Below, in pieces: positions 22,847-37,200 of a stretch of 64,000 nt of DNA. The position numbers and the translations under genes are program-made. The notes under the pieces are model-generated. The model was not told where the DNA came from. It saw only the letters and a program-made list of their open reading frames with translations, and ran no database searches. How positions within the stretch are numbered: position 1 is the stretch's first letter; every line of letters starts with the position of its first letter. The stretch comes from Theobroma cacao (taxonomy: Eukaryota > Streptophyta > Magnoliopsida > Malvales > Malvaceae). The stretch covers positions 3,392,566 through 3,456,565 of the forward strand of contig NC_030858.1 in the NCBI RefSeq assembly GCF_000208745.1. Reading direction: 5' to 3'.

Positions 22847-25233
22847 GAGCCACATAATCTATTTTCTATAGATTTTTTTTTCTTCTTTTTTAGCATATTT
22901 TTTACTCAATTGATCATTGAGATAGAGCTTGGTACAATAATTATTGTATATTTAGATAGTTTGGGCATGGTTAAATGGGGTCAATTTTTTCTTTGGGTTA
23001 GGTCATAAAGTGGAAGGAAAAAAAAAACAGAAACAGTCAAGTCATCTAAAGCTTGACCCTTGGACCAGTTGTATATATAAATCACATATTTCTTAGAATT
23101 TTTTTTCGATTTCTTTTCTCCTTTGGATTTTAACTAACTATTAAATTTTTTCCTCCAATTATGGTAATTTCCACAAGATTATTGAATGTGAGCAATGGGG
23201 CTGGGCACTCTTGAATTAATAATTAAATAAAGAACAGTGTACATTTAGGATACTTAATACTTCTAGTTAGAGAGACCTTTCAATGAAAGAGTGACTTGGC
23301 AACTTTGGTCAAGAAAGTTTTGATTGATAATTTTGAGTCTTGTGGTAGTTTTCTTTTCTTTTTTTTTTTCTTGGCTTCCTCTGGACCGCACATGATACCT
23401 TACTTTATATAAAAGTATTTATTTTTCTTAATTTGATAGCTACTTTAGTATAAGACTTTAGTTAAAGTTGAATGATGAACGGGCTAAATTACCTACTAAA
23501 GAATTGTAATGCTTAGAATTTAGGTGACCAAAATAGTATTAACTTGGAATTTTGGGATAATTGGCTTAATGGTATGAGATAATATTCTATAATTGGGTTG
23601 CTAAATGCTTCCTTTTTATTCTTCTGGACCAATTTACACGGTTCTTTTTCAAACGAAAGACCTAGGAAAAAAATCTATGAAAATAGACAGGATCTTCATT
23701 TGCACGGTATAGGCAATTTCCCTACTCGTAAATTATCCAACAAAAAAAAAAAAAGAGAGAGAGAGAGAAAGAGAAAAAAAATATGTGCTCAAGGTTTGGA
23801 TGTGAGCCCATTTGGTTAGGGCTGAGTTCCAAGGCAATACTCCGCCCAAGCCAGTTGGGCTCAGATTTAGGGTTCAGACCAGTCTTTGCAAAGGATCGCG
23901 TCTGATTGACATAGTTAACCCGACCAAAAATAAAATCAATTTGAAATTAGTCAGACTTTTATTTAAAGTAATTGATTGATTTTAGGGCATACCCTAATTT
24001 TTCAAAATGTAAAGCATCTATTTCCTTCGAACTCATATATTTAACAAATTACAATGTTTTTTCCCCCTCCTGCTTGTTTCATATACAATTTTAATATTAG
24101 CAAAAGGTAAATTGAAGTGTCGAACTAATTTCACTAATAAAAACTGCATCATTTTTATTGTTGAGTTATAAATTAGAATTTGATTGAGGTGTTAATTTAA
24201 AAACTTTGTTTCGAACATGTGAACTAATTTAAAAAATAACATTTAAAAAATTTTTGACAACATCTATTCTATTATTTAAATTTGTCATAATGAATTGAGA
24301 GTAATGTACGTTGACACATGTTCAAATTGGAATTGATAGAGTGTTTCAGGCTGATTTTGAATTTTTTGAATTTATGTTTCTTAAGACTTAAATTTTTATT
24401 GTTCTTAAACTAATCTTGCATCTTTGAGCTTTCCTTCACTTTGAGCTGAAATTACGAGCACCTGTCTCTAATTAGATTAAAACTTATAAGAACTTTTTTT
24501 TTTGTGTATATTTGTACATCCGTTTATCCCATACATATTTGCAATAAATGGAGACAAGCTTTCAAATAATTAATCACTTTTACATAGAAAAAGGATTATT
24601 TTCTTTACATAAGCATGTGAGTTTGTTTTAAATGAGTAATATAGTATTAAAACGAAATTGTTATGATTTATTATCTTAATCCGCAATTAGTAGAATTAAA
24701 ATTAATCAACACATATTGAATTCCATCAAAATTTATTTTTTATCAAATTATTAAGCTATAAAATTAGTTGAAAAATATTAAAAAAAAAAAAAGAAAACAA
24801 GAGAGAAAAAATTAGGGCAGAACCGGAATAGAACAAAATTTGGGGGTCCAAATAAAACCCGGGCATCGTCTGGGCTCGTCGCAAATAAGCCCAGTAGATA
24901 CAAAAACAGCACTGGTTTAACATTTTCGTGCAGATTATTCTATTCAACAGATCTGCTCATTTCTTTCCAGATCTTCATGGTTTTTCACTCCAATTTCTTC
25001 TCTCTCGAAACAAATTAAAAAACGCGGTAACTCCTCTATTCTTCTCTCTGTCTCCTCTCCTTCCATGTGCTCGTAGATCCTATCTCTCTTTGACGACGAT
25101 CTGGCTCCATTCCTCTAATCAACGGCTAATTTCTCTGTTTCGGCAATGAATTTTTCGTTTTAGCATTTAGGTGAGAGAGAGAAGGAAACTCTGGAACTAT
25201 CGGTTTCGAAGCATCGGAGAATAGAGAAACAAA
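22847..25233. other. Intergenic region: RING 3' UTR, AT-rich DNA, BIG5 leader
   Basis: The first few hundred bases are AT-rich 3' flank of the RING gene. From about 24950 the DNA is CT-rich and leads to the BIG5 ATG. A possible leader intron runs from ACGCG|GTAACTCC (25025/25026) to TTTAG (about 25170). No other gene seen. Confidence 0.45.
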
Positions 25234-28200
25234 ATGGCGGCAGGTGGATTTGTGAGCCGAGCGTTCGAGTCAATGCTCAAGGAATGTGCGGGCAAAAAGT
25301 ATCCTGATCTTCAAAAGGCTATTCAAACTTATTCAGGTCAGATCTGTTTCCATTTTATCTGGTAAATTGTGCTCTAATTATTAATTATAATTTATTTTTT
25401 TATAATCTGTTTCCATTTTACTGTTATTTTTAGTCTAATTTTGATTCGTGGCGAATTAACCGGGATTGCGAGTTTAAGAAGTTTTAGTTTTGAATTGTGC
25501 TCTGTTGATTTTTCTAGTGCATTAGGGGTTATTTAGTTATTTAATCTTTGTGTTCCATATTTGATGGCGTTCAACTATGTTATTACTTAAAATGTAGTTA
25601 GAATGGTAGTTAGAGATATTAAGTAGGGTTTACGAGTAGTTGCATTGTTTATAGGTTATAATCTGTTTTAGCATTAGATTAAGAAACTCCGGTTCTATGG
25701 AGTACTCGGATGACTTTCCTTTATAAGTAATTAATTTCACATTTTTATTAGAAAATGAGTTTTCTGTTTTAGAAGATGAACCTTTTGTGTGATGGATTTT
25801 AGTAGGGATTTTGTAAGTGACATCTTTATGTATTTCAAAATGATTTGTGCAGAAATGGGAGAATGAAACAAATAATGACAGGAAAAATTGATGATGATCC
25901 TGGTTCTTTTTTTTTTTTTTTCGTTATAATGGATTGTTGAGTTGGTCTTTTCTTCTTTTTTCCCCATGATTGACTAATTCTTTAAAAGACAATTTCTGAT
26001 GGGGTTGACACATGAAATAGAGGACGTATGGTATTAAGAAGAAAAAGAGGGTGGGAGACTAAGGATGTGGAGCCTTAACATCCTACTGTGCACTATTCTC
26101 TACGCATTAATGGACGACATCTTCACTGGTTTTGTTTTTTATATGAACTTATCTTATCTCTTCCTGTAATTTCATGTTGTCTTCTTGCTCGTTGGTTATA
26201 GCATACATCTAGTTACCTTTTTTTTTTCTTTAATTATATTCTTCCATTTCTTCAGATAGTCCAAAGCAAGCAAAACAGCATTCTTCATCCAGTGAGACAA
26301 ATCAAGTAGCATCTTTGGCTGGAGATGGAAGGTTTATATCTGTTTACAATATTATAATATACTAGCCGTTTTTGTTCTCACTTGGATTTATTCCTAGTTT
26401 CTTACCCAAGATATTAACCAATGAAATAGCATATTTATTATTTTCTTTTTGGTCTATTAGTTTACTTATTCTTCGTTTAGTTCAGAGCTGAAGCTTTTGG
26501 CTGTCACTATGGCCTTTGTCAGATTTAGCAAACTAAAACTTTAAATGGCTTTGTTAAAAATGATATGGAATTGTTATTATTGCCATAATGTGATCATGAC
26601 TGATACTATAACTATTGCAGATGCCCTCTAATTTTTGTTTTTGATTTTACTTATAGTTCACTTGAAACTGAAACTGGAGCTGAAAAAACTGGAATAGAAC
26701 CTGATGGATCAAGCACACTTTCACAAAGTGCTGTGGATACAGAGCATGTTAGTAAGCCAACTGGTGGAAGTGGAACCATCACAACTGCCTTAGCAAATGC
26801 AGGATACACCTTGGAAGGGGCTGAGGTGGAGCTTGTTCTGAATCCTCTTCGACTTGCATTTGAGACAAAGAACTTAAAAATCCTTGAACCTGCTTTGGAT
26901 TGTCTTCATGTATGTTGTTGCTTTCCTTCTTGATCTATATTCTGAATGTTTATTTTCTACTTAATGGTCTTCTCTACGGTTTTTGTAAGACATCAAGGGA
27001 AGTCCTAATCCGTCTGAAATCCTGTGATATATATTCCAAAAGGACCTCCTTATTTTTGTTCAATTTGTGTTTGGAAATTTTAATGCCTTTTTTTTCTGCA
27101 TAATAATTACTGACATGATCATCTTTAATTCCATAAGCACAGAAACTAATTGCCTATGATCATCTGGAAGGAGATCCTGGTTTAGATGGTGGTAGAAATG
27201 TTCCTCTGTTTACAGACATTCTGAATATGGTCTGCAGTTGTGTTGATAATTCTTCTCCTGACAGGTATGTGCCATTGTGTTTGTTAACCTTGTTTATAGC
27301 ATATGTTACTTGTTACGCATGTTTAATTCTGGAAAACAATTTGCAGTACAATCCTGCAAGTCCTGAAGGTGCTTCTTACTGCTGTAGCATCCACAAAATT
27401 CAGAGGTACATTGTCCAGGATCTAGTGGTATTTTTGTCTGTTTTATTTTCTAGTATTTAAACTCAGTCATGTTACAATATTGCTAATTCAAAATGCAGTC
27501 CATGGGGAACCTTTGCTTGGAGTTATCAGAGTATGCTACAATATTGCTCTTCACAGGTACTTCTTGGATTTGTCGAAGATAGTGATAGTCCAAATTGAAG
27601 TAGTTCTTATGATTTGTGGCTTTGATGTGTAGCAAGAGTCCTATAAACCAAGCGACATCAAAGGCAATGTTGACACAGATGATTAGCATCATATTCAGAA
27701 GAATGGAGGCTGATCCGGTTTGGAATTTATATTTCTAATCTTTCATTATTTTTTTCTCCATGATATATCAGGAAGAAAGTTGATGATGTCTTGTAAATGG
27801 GTTTCAGGTCTCTACTTCATCTGGTTCCTCTGATCATACTGAAGCTGCTTCTTCAGAGAATTCTACCTCAAAGGCTGAAGAAGCTTCCTCAGGTGACCAA
27901 GATGAGAATGAAATGACTTTAGGGGATGCACTTAATCGGGTCAAGGATACGACACTTGCATCTGTTGAGGAACTTCAAAGCCTTGCTGGCGGTGCTGATA
28001 TCAAGGTGCATCCTTTTATTTACCATTATTTGTTATGATTCATTTGACTTGTAGGCCTCTCAGTTATGTAGCAAATGCTGGGTGTTTGCTTTTATTGAAG
28101 TTTTCTTTTGGTCTTGTATGGTTCTTAACGTGGTACTTATGTGTCTTACAGGGTTTAGAGGCTGCTCTTGACAAAGTTGTGCATGTTGAGGATGGTAAAA

Positions 28201-31200
28201 AGATCACAAGGTATGGACTAAGATATTTTACCCAGATTGCTAGTTTCTGTTTTCTTGCTTCGGCTGTATAAAATTGCAATTTTTTATTAATGCTTGGTGT
28301 CATAACTCTTGAACCTTATCTTAGAGGGATTGACCTGGAGAGCATGAGCATTGGTAAACGTGATGCATTACTAGTTTTCCGCACCCTTTGCAAGGTTGGT
28401 TTTCTTCTTATTCTCTCGCCAATTATTGTTGGTATTTTGGAGTCTCTGCTAGCATTCTGTTCACGAAATATTTTGTCTCGCAGATGGGTATGAAGGAAGA
28501 TACTGATGAGGTCACAACCAAGACACGAATTCTGTCTCTTGAGCTTCTGCAGGTTAATTTATGAATTTATTTTAAGTTATGTAAGGATGTTTGGTTGGTA
28601 GTCTTTGCATAATACTATAAAGCACTTTCTAGACTATGTGGGGTCAGATTTACATATGCTTTATTTTGTTTTTCTCTGTAGGAGGATATATTTGCATTTT
28701 TCATTCTTATTAGTGGCAGGGAAAGTGTGCACGTGATCCTCATTGTATTGAAGTTGGATAGATATGGAAGTCTGAAACTGCTGAATAGAATCTCATTAGT
28801 AGCTTTAAAAGAATCTTATTGGCATAAGCATTGTTTTGAAATGCCAAAATTTGTTTGTTTTTAATGGTTGAAAAGAAAACATAGCTAATGTCTTTCATCA
28901 TATTTGCTCGCCTATGGTATGCAGGGTTTGTTAGAAGGGGTTAGCCATTCATTTACGAAGAACTTCCATTTCATTGATTCAGTGAAAGCATATCTTTCAT
29001 ATGCTTTGTTGCGGGCTTCTGTTTCACAGTCCCCTGTCATATTTCAGGTTCTATTGCATCTACTTAATCGGTTTTCTTCATCCTGTTTTAGAAGAATCTG
29101 CTATGAGAATTTGCCTCTGACTATGCATTTACTTGTGCCAGTATGCTACTGGGATATTTGCTGTGCTTTTGTTGCGATTCCGAGAGAGTCTTAAAGTATG
29201 ATTATCTTCTTGATAGATTGTTAAAGCTATTTCTTTCAAAGATGGCATTAGCGCCGTGATACACACCACTTCTACTTTATGCCTGAATACTTTATCTTAT
29301 TTCTTTTCAGGGTGAAATTGGTGTCTTTTTTCCCTTGATAGTTTTGCGGCCATTGGATGGTTCAGACTTCCTCATCAACCAAAAATCAAGTGTTCTCCGG
29401 TACGGTACTCTTTTTAATTAGTCATACTGTCATATTGTGTGGCATTCACTATTCAGCATATTGTCTTCAACATGTTAGTTTGCTATTTGCTTTATATTAT
29501 CTACTAACCTTTTTAATTTTAACTTTTTAGGATGCTTGAGAAAGTTTGCAAAGATCCCCAGATGCTTGTTGATGTATATGTGAACTATGACTGTGATCTT
29601 GAGGCACCAAACTTGTTTGAACGCATGGTCTGAGCTCAGTTACTGTTCCACTGTCATTTATTTATATATTTATAATTTATTCTAGGCTTTTTTATATAAG
29701 GGTACCATTTGCCTTTTGGCCCTCTAGGTCAACACTCTGTCTAAAATAGCTCAAGGGATGCAAAATGCAGACCCAAACTCCGTTGCTGTCACCCAAACAA
29801 CATCAATTAAGGGTTCCTCCCTCCAGGTAGGTTAATCTGTTGGCCAGCTTTATTAAATAAGCTTGCTAATTATGAGTAATACTTTTGTTTTATATTTCTA
29901 TGCTTCCATGTCACCTGTGGTTGCTTAATAAAGCTTTACTTCTTAAATTCTCCAGTGCCTTGTCAATGTACTAAAATCACTAGTTGATTGGGAGAAATCT
30001 CGAAGACAACCAGAAAGGAAGAGGGGACGTAACCAGTCTCCTGAAGAAGATTCAACTAGAGAATCTGTTGAGATAAAAAGCAGGGAAGATGTTACCAGTA
30101 ACTTTGAGAAGGCAAAAGCTCATAAATCTACCATGGAATCTGCCATCTCTGAGGTAATTGATTGGGTTTTATAGTCACAGTTTAGCATATTAGACTGGAA
30201 GTTTTCTGCAATGCGAATATGATACTGGAAAGGATTGTTGATCAATCCTCAATTTCTCGGACTGTAATTAGGTTCTGAAACATAGTGTTAATTACATTGC
30301 AGTTCAACAGGCATCCAGTGAAGGGTGTTGGGTATCTGATATCAAATATATTGGTGGAAAATAATCCTGTGTCAGTTGCTCAATTTCTAAGAAATACTCC
30401 CAGTCTGGACAAGGTAGAACCCTTATCGATCAACTTTTGCTCAACTCCTAGAGAAGCTGTCTAAGTCTTAGCATTGTTGCAGGCAATGATTGGTGACTAT
30501 TTGGGTCAACATGAGGAGTTTCCCCTTGCTGTCATGCATGCTTATGTAGATTCGATAACATTTTCAGGAATGAAATTTGATACTGCAATACGTGAATTTC
30601 TTAAAGGATTCCGTCTTCCTGGGGAGGCTCAAAAGATAGATCGTATCATGGAAAAGTTTGCAGAACGGTATGGGGATATCTATGCTGCATGTATATAAAT
30701 GTCTTCGTGCCTAAAACATAAACATAAGCACGGCTTAATCCAATTATTGGAACAGATTTAAAAATACTTTAATTTAGTGGGGGTTCTTTTTTTATTAGCT
30801 TAGCTTCACAACCCCATCCTGAAATCCGAAAATCTCTGCACCGAACCTTTTCTTTTAAATACTTTTGAGATTCTTTTAATAACTAAGCTATAGCCAATTT
30901 AAATAAGAGTCAAATACCTCTGTGTATAAAGATCACTCTTCTATGAGCTGTTTTACTATTTGTATGGTGAGTGTTTTTGAATACAATTTTTGGTGTCCAA
31001 TTAGTATGAAGACTATATGCCTCTTTGCATCACTAGGTGGTGATTTAGTCTTCTCGTTATGTGTTTGGCAGATATTGTGCTGACAATCCTGGTCTGTTCA
31101 AGAATGCAGACACTGCATATGTTCTTGCATATGCAGTTATCATGTTGAATACTGATGCCCATAATCCAATGGTCTGGCCTAAAATGTCAAAGTCAGATTT

Positions 31201-34200
31201 TATACGTATGAATGCCACAAATGATCCTGAAGAGTGTGCCCCTACCGAACTTCTGGAAGATATATATGATTCTATTGTTAAAGAAGAGATAAAAATGAAA
31301 GATGACGCAGCTGGCATAGGGAAAAGTAGCAGGCAGAAGCCAGAGGGGGAAGAGAGAGGCCGCCTTGTTAGTATTCTTAATCTGGCTCTCCCTAAAACAA
31401 AGTCAGCAACTGATGCTAAGTCTGAAAGTGAAGCGATAATTAAGCAGACACAGGCTATTATCCGGAACCAAGAAGCAAAAAGAGGAGTTTTTTATATTGC
31501 ACAAGAGATTGAACTTGTAAGGCCCATGGTTGAAGCTGTAGGATGGCCATTGCTGGCTACTTTCTCTGTTACAATGGAGGAAGGTGAAAATAAACCAAGG
31601 GTGGTTCTCTGTATGGAAGGATTTAGAGCTGGGATACATATTACATACGTCCTTGGAATGGATACAATGCGCTATGCATTTTTAACATCTCTGGTCAGGT
31701 AAAGCTATCTTTTTCTACTTGAAAGAGTTCCTCTTGCTGCTGTGTTTGCCGAGTTCCTCCATCCCCCTCCCCTTTTGCTACCATTGCTTTATTTCTGCTC
31801 TATCATTCTAATCATTCTGTTCGTCTTACCTTGTCTTTTGATGGGTTGTCCTGCATCAGTCATTATTACATTTAATGGGGTAGTTCATTTGTCAATCATT
31901 ATAATGCTCTTAGTCCCTAGGGAAAAGCTTAATTGTAATGCTTAGTCTGTGATTTTGGATGTTAGGTTTACTTTCTTGCATGCTCCAAAGGAAATGCGTA
32001 GTAAAAATGTCGAAGCATTGCGGACTCTATTGGGCTTATGTGACTTAGAACCAGACTCTCTTCAGGATACGTGGAATGCTGTTCTTGAATGTGTTTCTCG
32101 GCTTGAATTTATTACGTCAACTCCTGCCATTGCTGCAACTGTCATGCATGGATCAAATCAGATCTCTAAGGATGCTGTTGTACAGTCACTGAAAGAATTG
32201 GCTGGGAAACCTGCTGAACAGGTTTTTGTGAATAGTGAGAAATTGCCTAGTGATTCAATTGTGGAGTTCTTCACTGCTCTCTGTGGTGTATCAGCAGAAG
32301 AACTAAAACAAACTCCAGCTCGTGTTTTCAGCTTGCAAAAGCTTGTTGAGATCAGTTATTACAATATGGCTCGTATACGTTTGGTATCTCTTTTAAACTG
32401 ATAGACCTCCACAAGATCACTTGTACATGTTTTTATTTACTTATCAAGATTTTATGGCTTGTCATATCACTGTTCTCTGACCATCTTTGAAATTCAGTTA
32501 ATTTTCTTGGTTCAAAATGCTTTTAATCCCTTTCTTGGTAGTTCTGGTTTTTTAAGTAAAGAAGATTATAAATTACATGATATATTTCTGCCATGCTCTC
32601 TTGATATGTTATGGAGAATATTCTGAAAATTTTTTAAATAATTTCATTGAATTAACATTTACATGTAAAGTGACCATAGTTTACAAGAATAGAGCGTTTT
32701 ATATGAATTTGATTTTCCTTTGACCACACGTGCATATTATAAAATATTAGTTTTAGATATGTAATTTTGACCACACGTGAGCTGTTATCTTGACATAGTG
32801 GGATCTAGCTATAGTTTCTAAATTGATTTATAAATTGAAAATCATTTGTTTTTTCTGCCAAAGTACATGCTGGTTTAAATTTTAAAAGTTTTAATGTTAT
32901 GTCGACCAGGTCTGGGCTAGAATATGGACTGTCCTCGCAAACCATTTTATTTCTGCTGGAAGCCATGCTGATGAGAAAATTGCTATGTATGCGATTGATT
33001 CTTTGAGGCAGCTTGGTATGAAGTATTTGGAGCGTGCTGAGCTGACCAATTTTACTTTCCAAAATGACATTCTTAAACCTTTTGTTGTTCTCATGCGGAA
33101 CAGTCGAAGTGCAACCATAAGGAGCCTTATTGTTGACTGCATTGTTCAAGTATGTGTGCTTGCTCAGATCTCCTGAACATCTAGCTCTCTTACTTGATGA
33201 CGTTTCCCTCTTTTATCTGCATAAAATTTGCAGTTAATACATTTTTAATTTTAAACCTTAACTGTTGGTTTTTATTATTCTGTTGGGCACTTGTGTGAGA
33301 CATTGACTGATAATGATGTTATTGCAGATGATAAAATCAAAGGTTGGAAGCATAAAGTCCGGATGGCGAAGTGTTTTTATGATTTTCACTGCTGCTGCAG
33401 ATGATGATTTGGAATCAATTGTTGAAAGTGCATTTGAGAACGTGGAACAGGGTAAGAAGCAGCCATTTTTCATCTTCCAGACTGATGCTTCTCTTCTTTT
33501 TGCCAACTAATCTAACAGCAGGTTTTTTGCAGTTATACTGGAACACTTTGATCAAGTTGTTGGAGATTGTTTTATGGACTGCGTCAACTGCCTTATTAGG
33601 TTTGCCAACAATAAAACTTCCCACCGCATAAGTTTGAAGGCTGTTGCCCTGCTCCGTATATGTGAAGATCGTCTAGCAGAGGTTTGTTTTCTGGCCTTCA
33701 GCTTGATTTGTTAATTGAGCATGTTGTTTCTCACTCTCTCTCTCTCTCTCCAAAAACAAAAATCCATTTTGTTTGTTTTGTTGGCCCTCTTCTAGCAAAT
33801 ACTTTTTCTGTGTGTTCTCAGACAACATCTTGAATTGATTGTCTGCATTTATATCTATATTATTATTACATCTAGTTTATTTCATAAGGGAGGCAATTGG
33901 GCTAGACATGTCAGGTTCTAGCCATTTAGGCTTTAGGTTGTTGAACTTTTTAGTTAATTCAGGTTGGGTTGTGATGTAGCCGAAAGGTTTAGGGCAATTA
34001 GAACTCAACAATTAGGGCTAGAATAGGGTTGATTGTGTTGGAACAATAAAAAGATAATTGGGTTTTCAAAGAAACCTCTTGAATAAATATTCAAAATAAC
34101 AAAAGATGATAATGATAATCTTCTACCTAAGATACTTATTTATAATAGTTAAGATAAATCCTAATCAAATAGTAATTCTAATCCTAAATAAAGACTTAAA

Positions 34201-37200
34201 GTACTAAAATTCTAATAAAGATAGGAAAAAGAATTTCAAACTAAATAAATAAAATAAAATCCTAAACTAANNNNNNNNNNNNNNNNNNNNNNNNNNNNNN
34301 NNNNNNNNNNNNNNNNNNNNNNNNNNNNNNNNNNNNNNNNNNNNNNNNNNNNNNNNNNNNNNNNNNNNNNNNNNNNNNNNNNNNNNNNNNNNNNNNNNNN
34401 NNNNNNNNNNNNNNNNNNNNNNNNNNNNNNNNNNNNNNNNNNNNNNNNNNNNNNNNNNNNNNNNNNNNNNNNNNNNNNNNNNNNNNNNNNNNNNNNNNNN
34501 NNNNNNNNNNNNNNNNNNNNNNNNNNNNNNNNNNNNNNNNNNNNNNNNNNNNNNNNNNNNNNNNNNNNNNNNNNNNNNNNNNNNNNNNNNNNNNNNNNNN
34601 NNNNNNNNNNNNNNNNNNNNNNNNNNNNNNNNNNNNNNNNNNNNNNNNNNNNNNNNNNNNNNNNNNNNNNNNNNNNNNNNNNNNNNNNNNNNNNNNNNNN
34701 NNNNNNNNNNNNNNNNNNNNNNNNNNNNNNNNNNNNNNNNNNNNNNNNNNNNNNNNNNNNNNNNNNNNNNNNNNNNNNNNNNNNNNNNNNNNNNNNNNNN
34801 NNNNNNNNNNNNNNNNNNNNNNNNNNNNNNNNNNNNNNNNNNNNNNNNNNNNNNNNNNNNNNNNNNNNNNNNNNNNNNNNNNNNNNNNNNNNNNNNNNNN
34901 NNNNNNNNNNNNNNNNNNNNNNNNNNNNNNNNNNNNNNNNNNNNNNNNNNNNNNNNNNNNNNNNNNNNNNNNNNNNNNNNNNNNNNNNNNNNNNNNNNNN
35001 NNNNNNNNNNNNNNNNNNNNNNNNNNNNNNNNNNNNNNNNNNNNNNNNNNNNNNNNNNNNNNNNNNNNNNNNNNNNNNNNNNNNNNNNNNNNNNNNNNNN
35101 NNNNNNNNNNNNNNNNNNNNNNNNNNNNNNNNNNNNNNNNNNNNNNNNNNNNNNNNNNNNNNNNNNNNNNNNNNNNNNNNNNNNNNNNNNNNNNNNNNNA
35201 TGATTTGCTCCCTTAAAGATCCTTCTGGAATGCACAACTGGTTACCTTTGAATAAATAATCTTCGTGCAACCTATAAGGTAAATTTCCAGCTTGCTATGA
35301 ACCCTGCAAATCAGCTATTATCTTGCTGAAATAAGAATCAGAACTATACTGATTTTTAAGTTCTTCAAATCCTGTGACTTGAGTGCTCATAACTGATAAC
35401 ATTTTACATCGCCTACTCAAAGCATCAGCCACAGTATTAGACTGCCCAGATTTATATTTTAAAGAGAAGTTAAATTCATTGAGAAAAGAACTCCACTTAG
35501 CATGTTGACTACTAAGCTTTTTCTGCGAATGCAAATACCTTAAAGCTTGATGGTCAGAATAAACAGCAAACTCACGATAAGCCAAGTAGTGCTGCCAATG
35601 ACGAATGGCCCTTACCAAAGCATAAAACTCTAAGTCATAAGTTGAATAACGTCGTCTAGAGTCTGTCAACTTTTCACTAAAAAACTCTATAGGCCTTCCA
35701 TCTTGACTAAGAACTGCTCCAATTACTACATGTGAAGCATCACACTCAACAGCAAATAACTTCTCAAAATCTGGTTGTGCGAGAACTGGGGCTTCAGTCA
35801 TCAAAGCTTTCACTCTTTCAAAGGCTTTTTGTGCAGAATGTGACCATTCAAATCCATCTTTCTTCAAAGATTCAGTTATAGGACTCATAATAGAACTAAA
35901 ATTTCGAAAGAATCTCCTATAAAAAGATGCCAAACCATGAAAACTCCTTACTTCTTTGATAGATGTAGGTGCTGGCCACTCTGAAATTGCACAAATCTTC
36001 TCTGGATCTGGTTTCAAACCCTCTGCAGACACAATGAAACCAAGAAATACCACTTCTGGTTGCATAAAACTCCACTTTTTCAAGTTTATATAAAACTGCT
36101 CCTTTTGAAGAACTTCTAAAACTTGTCGTAAATGTTTTAAGTGCTTTTCCTTAGTGTGGCTATAGATCAAAATATCATCAAAGTAAACCACCACAAATGA
36201 ATTTAAGAAGGGCTTGAGTACCTCTGCCATGACTCATGAATGTGCTTAGTGCATTTGAAAGGCCAAATGGCATCACCAACCATTCAAATAATCCATCCGG
36301 AGTTTTGAAAGTTGTTTTCCATTCATCTCCATCCCTCATTCTAATTTGATGGTATCCGCTCTTCAAATGGATCTTTGAAAACACTCTTGAACCAACTAAT
36401 TGATCAAGCATCTCATCTAATCGAGGAATAGGAAAACGATACTTGATTGTAATTTTATTTATGGCACGGCTGTCCACACACATCCTCCATGAACCATCTT
36501 TCTTAGGAGCTAACAAAGCTGGGCAAGCACAAGGACTTTTACTTTCACGCACTAAACCTTTCTCCAACAACTCCTCAACCTGTCTTTGTACCTCAGCTCA
36601 CTGCATAGGTGGCATTCTATATGCTGGCAGATCTGGTAATGCTGCGCCTGGTACCAAATCAATTGCATGTTGGATGCTTCGTAAAGGTGGTAGACTTTTC
36701 GGCAAATCCTCATTGAACAATTCTCCCAACTCCTTCAATAACTGCTGAATTTCTATTGGATATTGAGGAGATTTACCCATCTGATCACTTTTTAAATGCT
36801 TAGTTACAAAAGCATACATAATACCCATCTCACTACCTTCAGCTTCAAAATTTTCAGCAGATAAATACCCAGTGATCTTGCTGATCTTGTTGTTTGCTGA
36901 TTTCTTAATCTCTTCTCTAAGAGGATATAAAGTATACCTCTTGTTATTCTTGTAGAAAGAATAGGTATTTGGCTTTGTCTTATGAACCATATCGTGATCA
37001 TACAACCAAGGTCTACCAACAAGAATATGGCCAACATCCATTGGCACAACATAACATAGGGCCTCATCATCCAAGTTATCTCCCATAGTAAATTTCACCA
37101 AATATTGAGTAGTTACTGGTACTTCGTGTCCCTTCTTTAGCCACCCAATCTTGTAAGGATAAGGATGTTTGTTTGTAGGAAGCTTTAATTTTTTCACTGC

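Noticed and set aside
30483..30667. Possible loss of the Sec7 catalytic glutamate in BIG5 (NTPSLDK where ARNO has KGEGLNK)
   Set aside because: The glutamate finger most likely lies a little further on, in [10 protein letters not shown], which is intact; plant BIG proteins commonly vary at the first position.
34236..35270. Two open frames of over 300 codons on the minus strand
   Set aside because: They consist almost wholly of the N gap; only the few residues at 35200-35270 are real and belong to the decayed pol.
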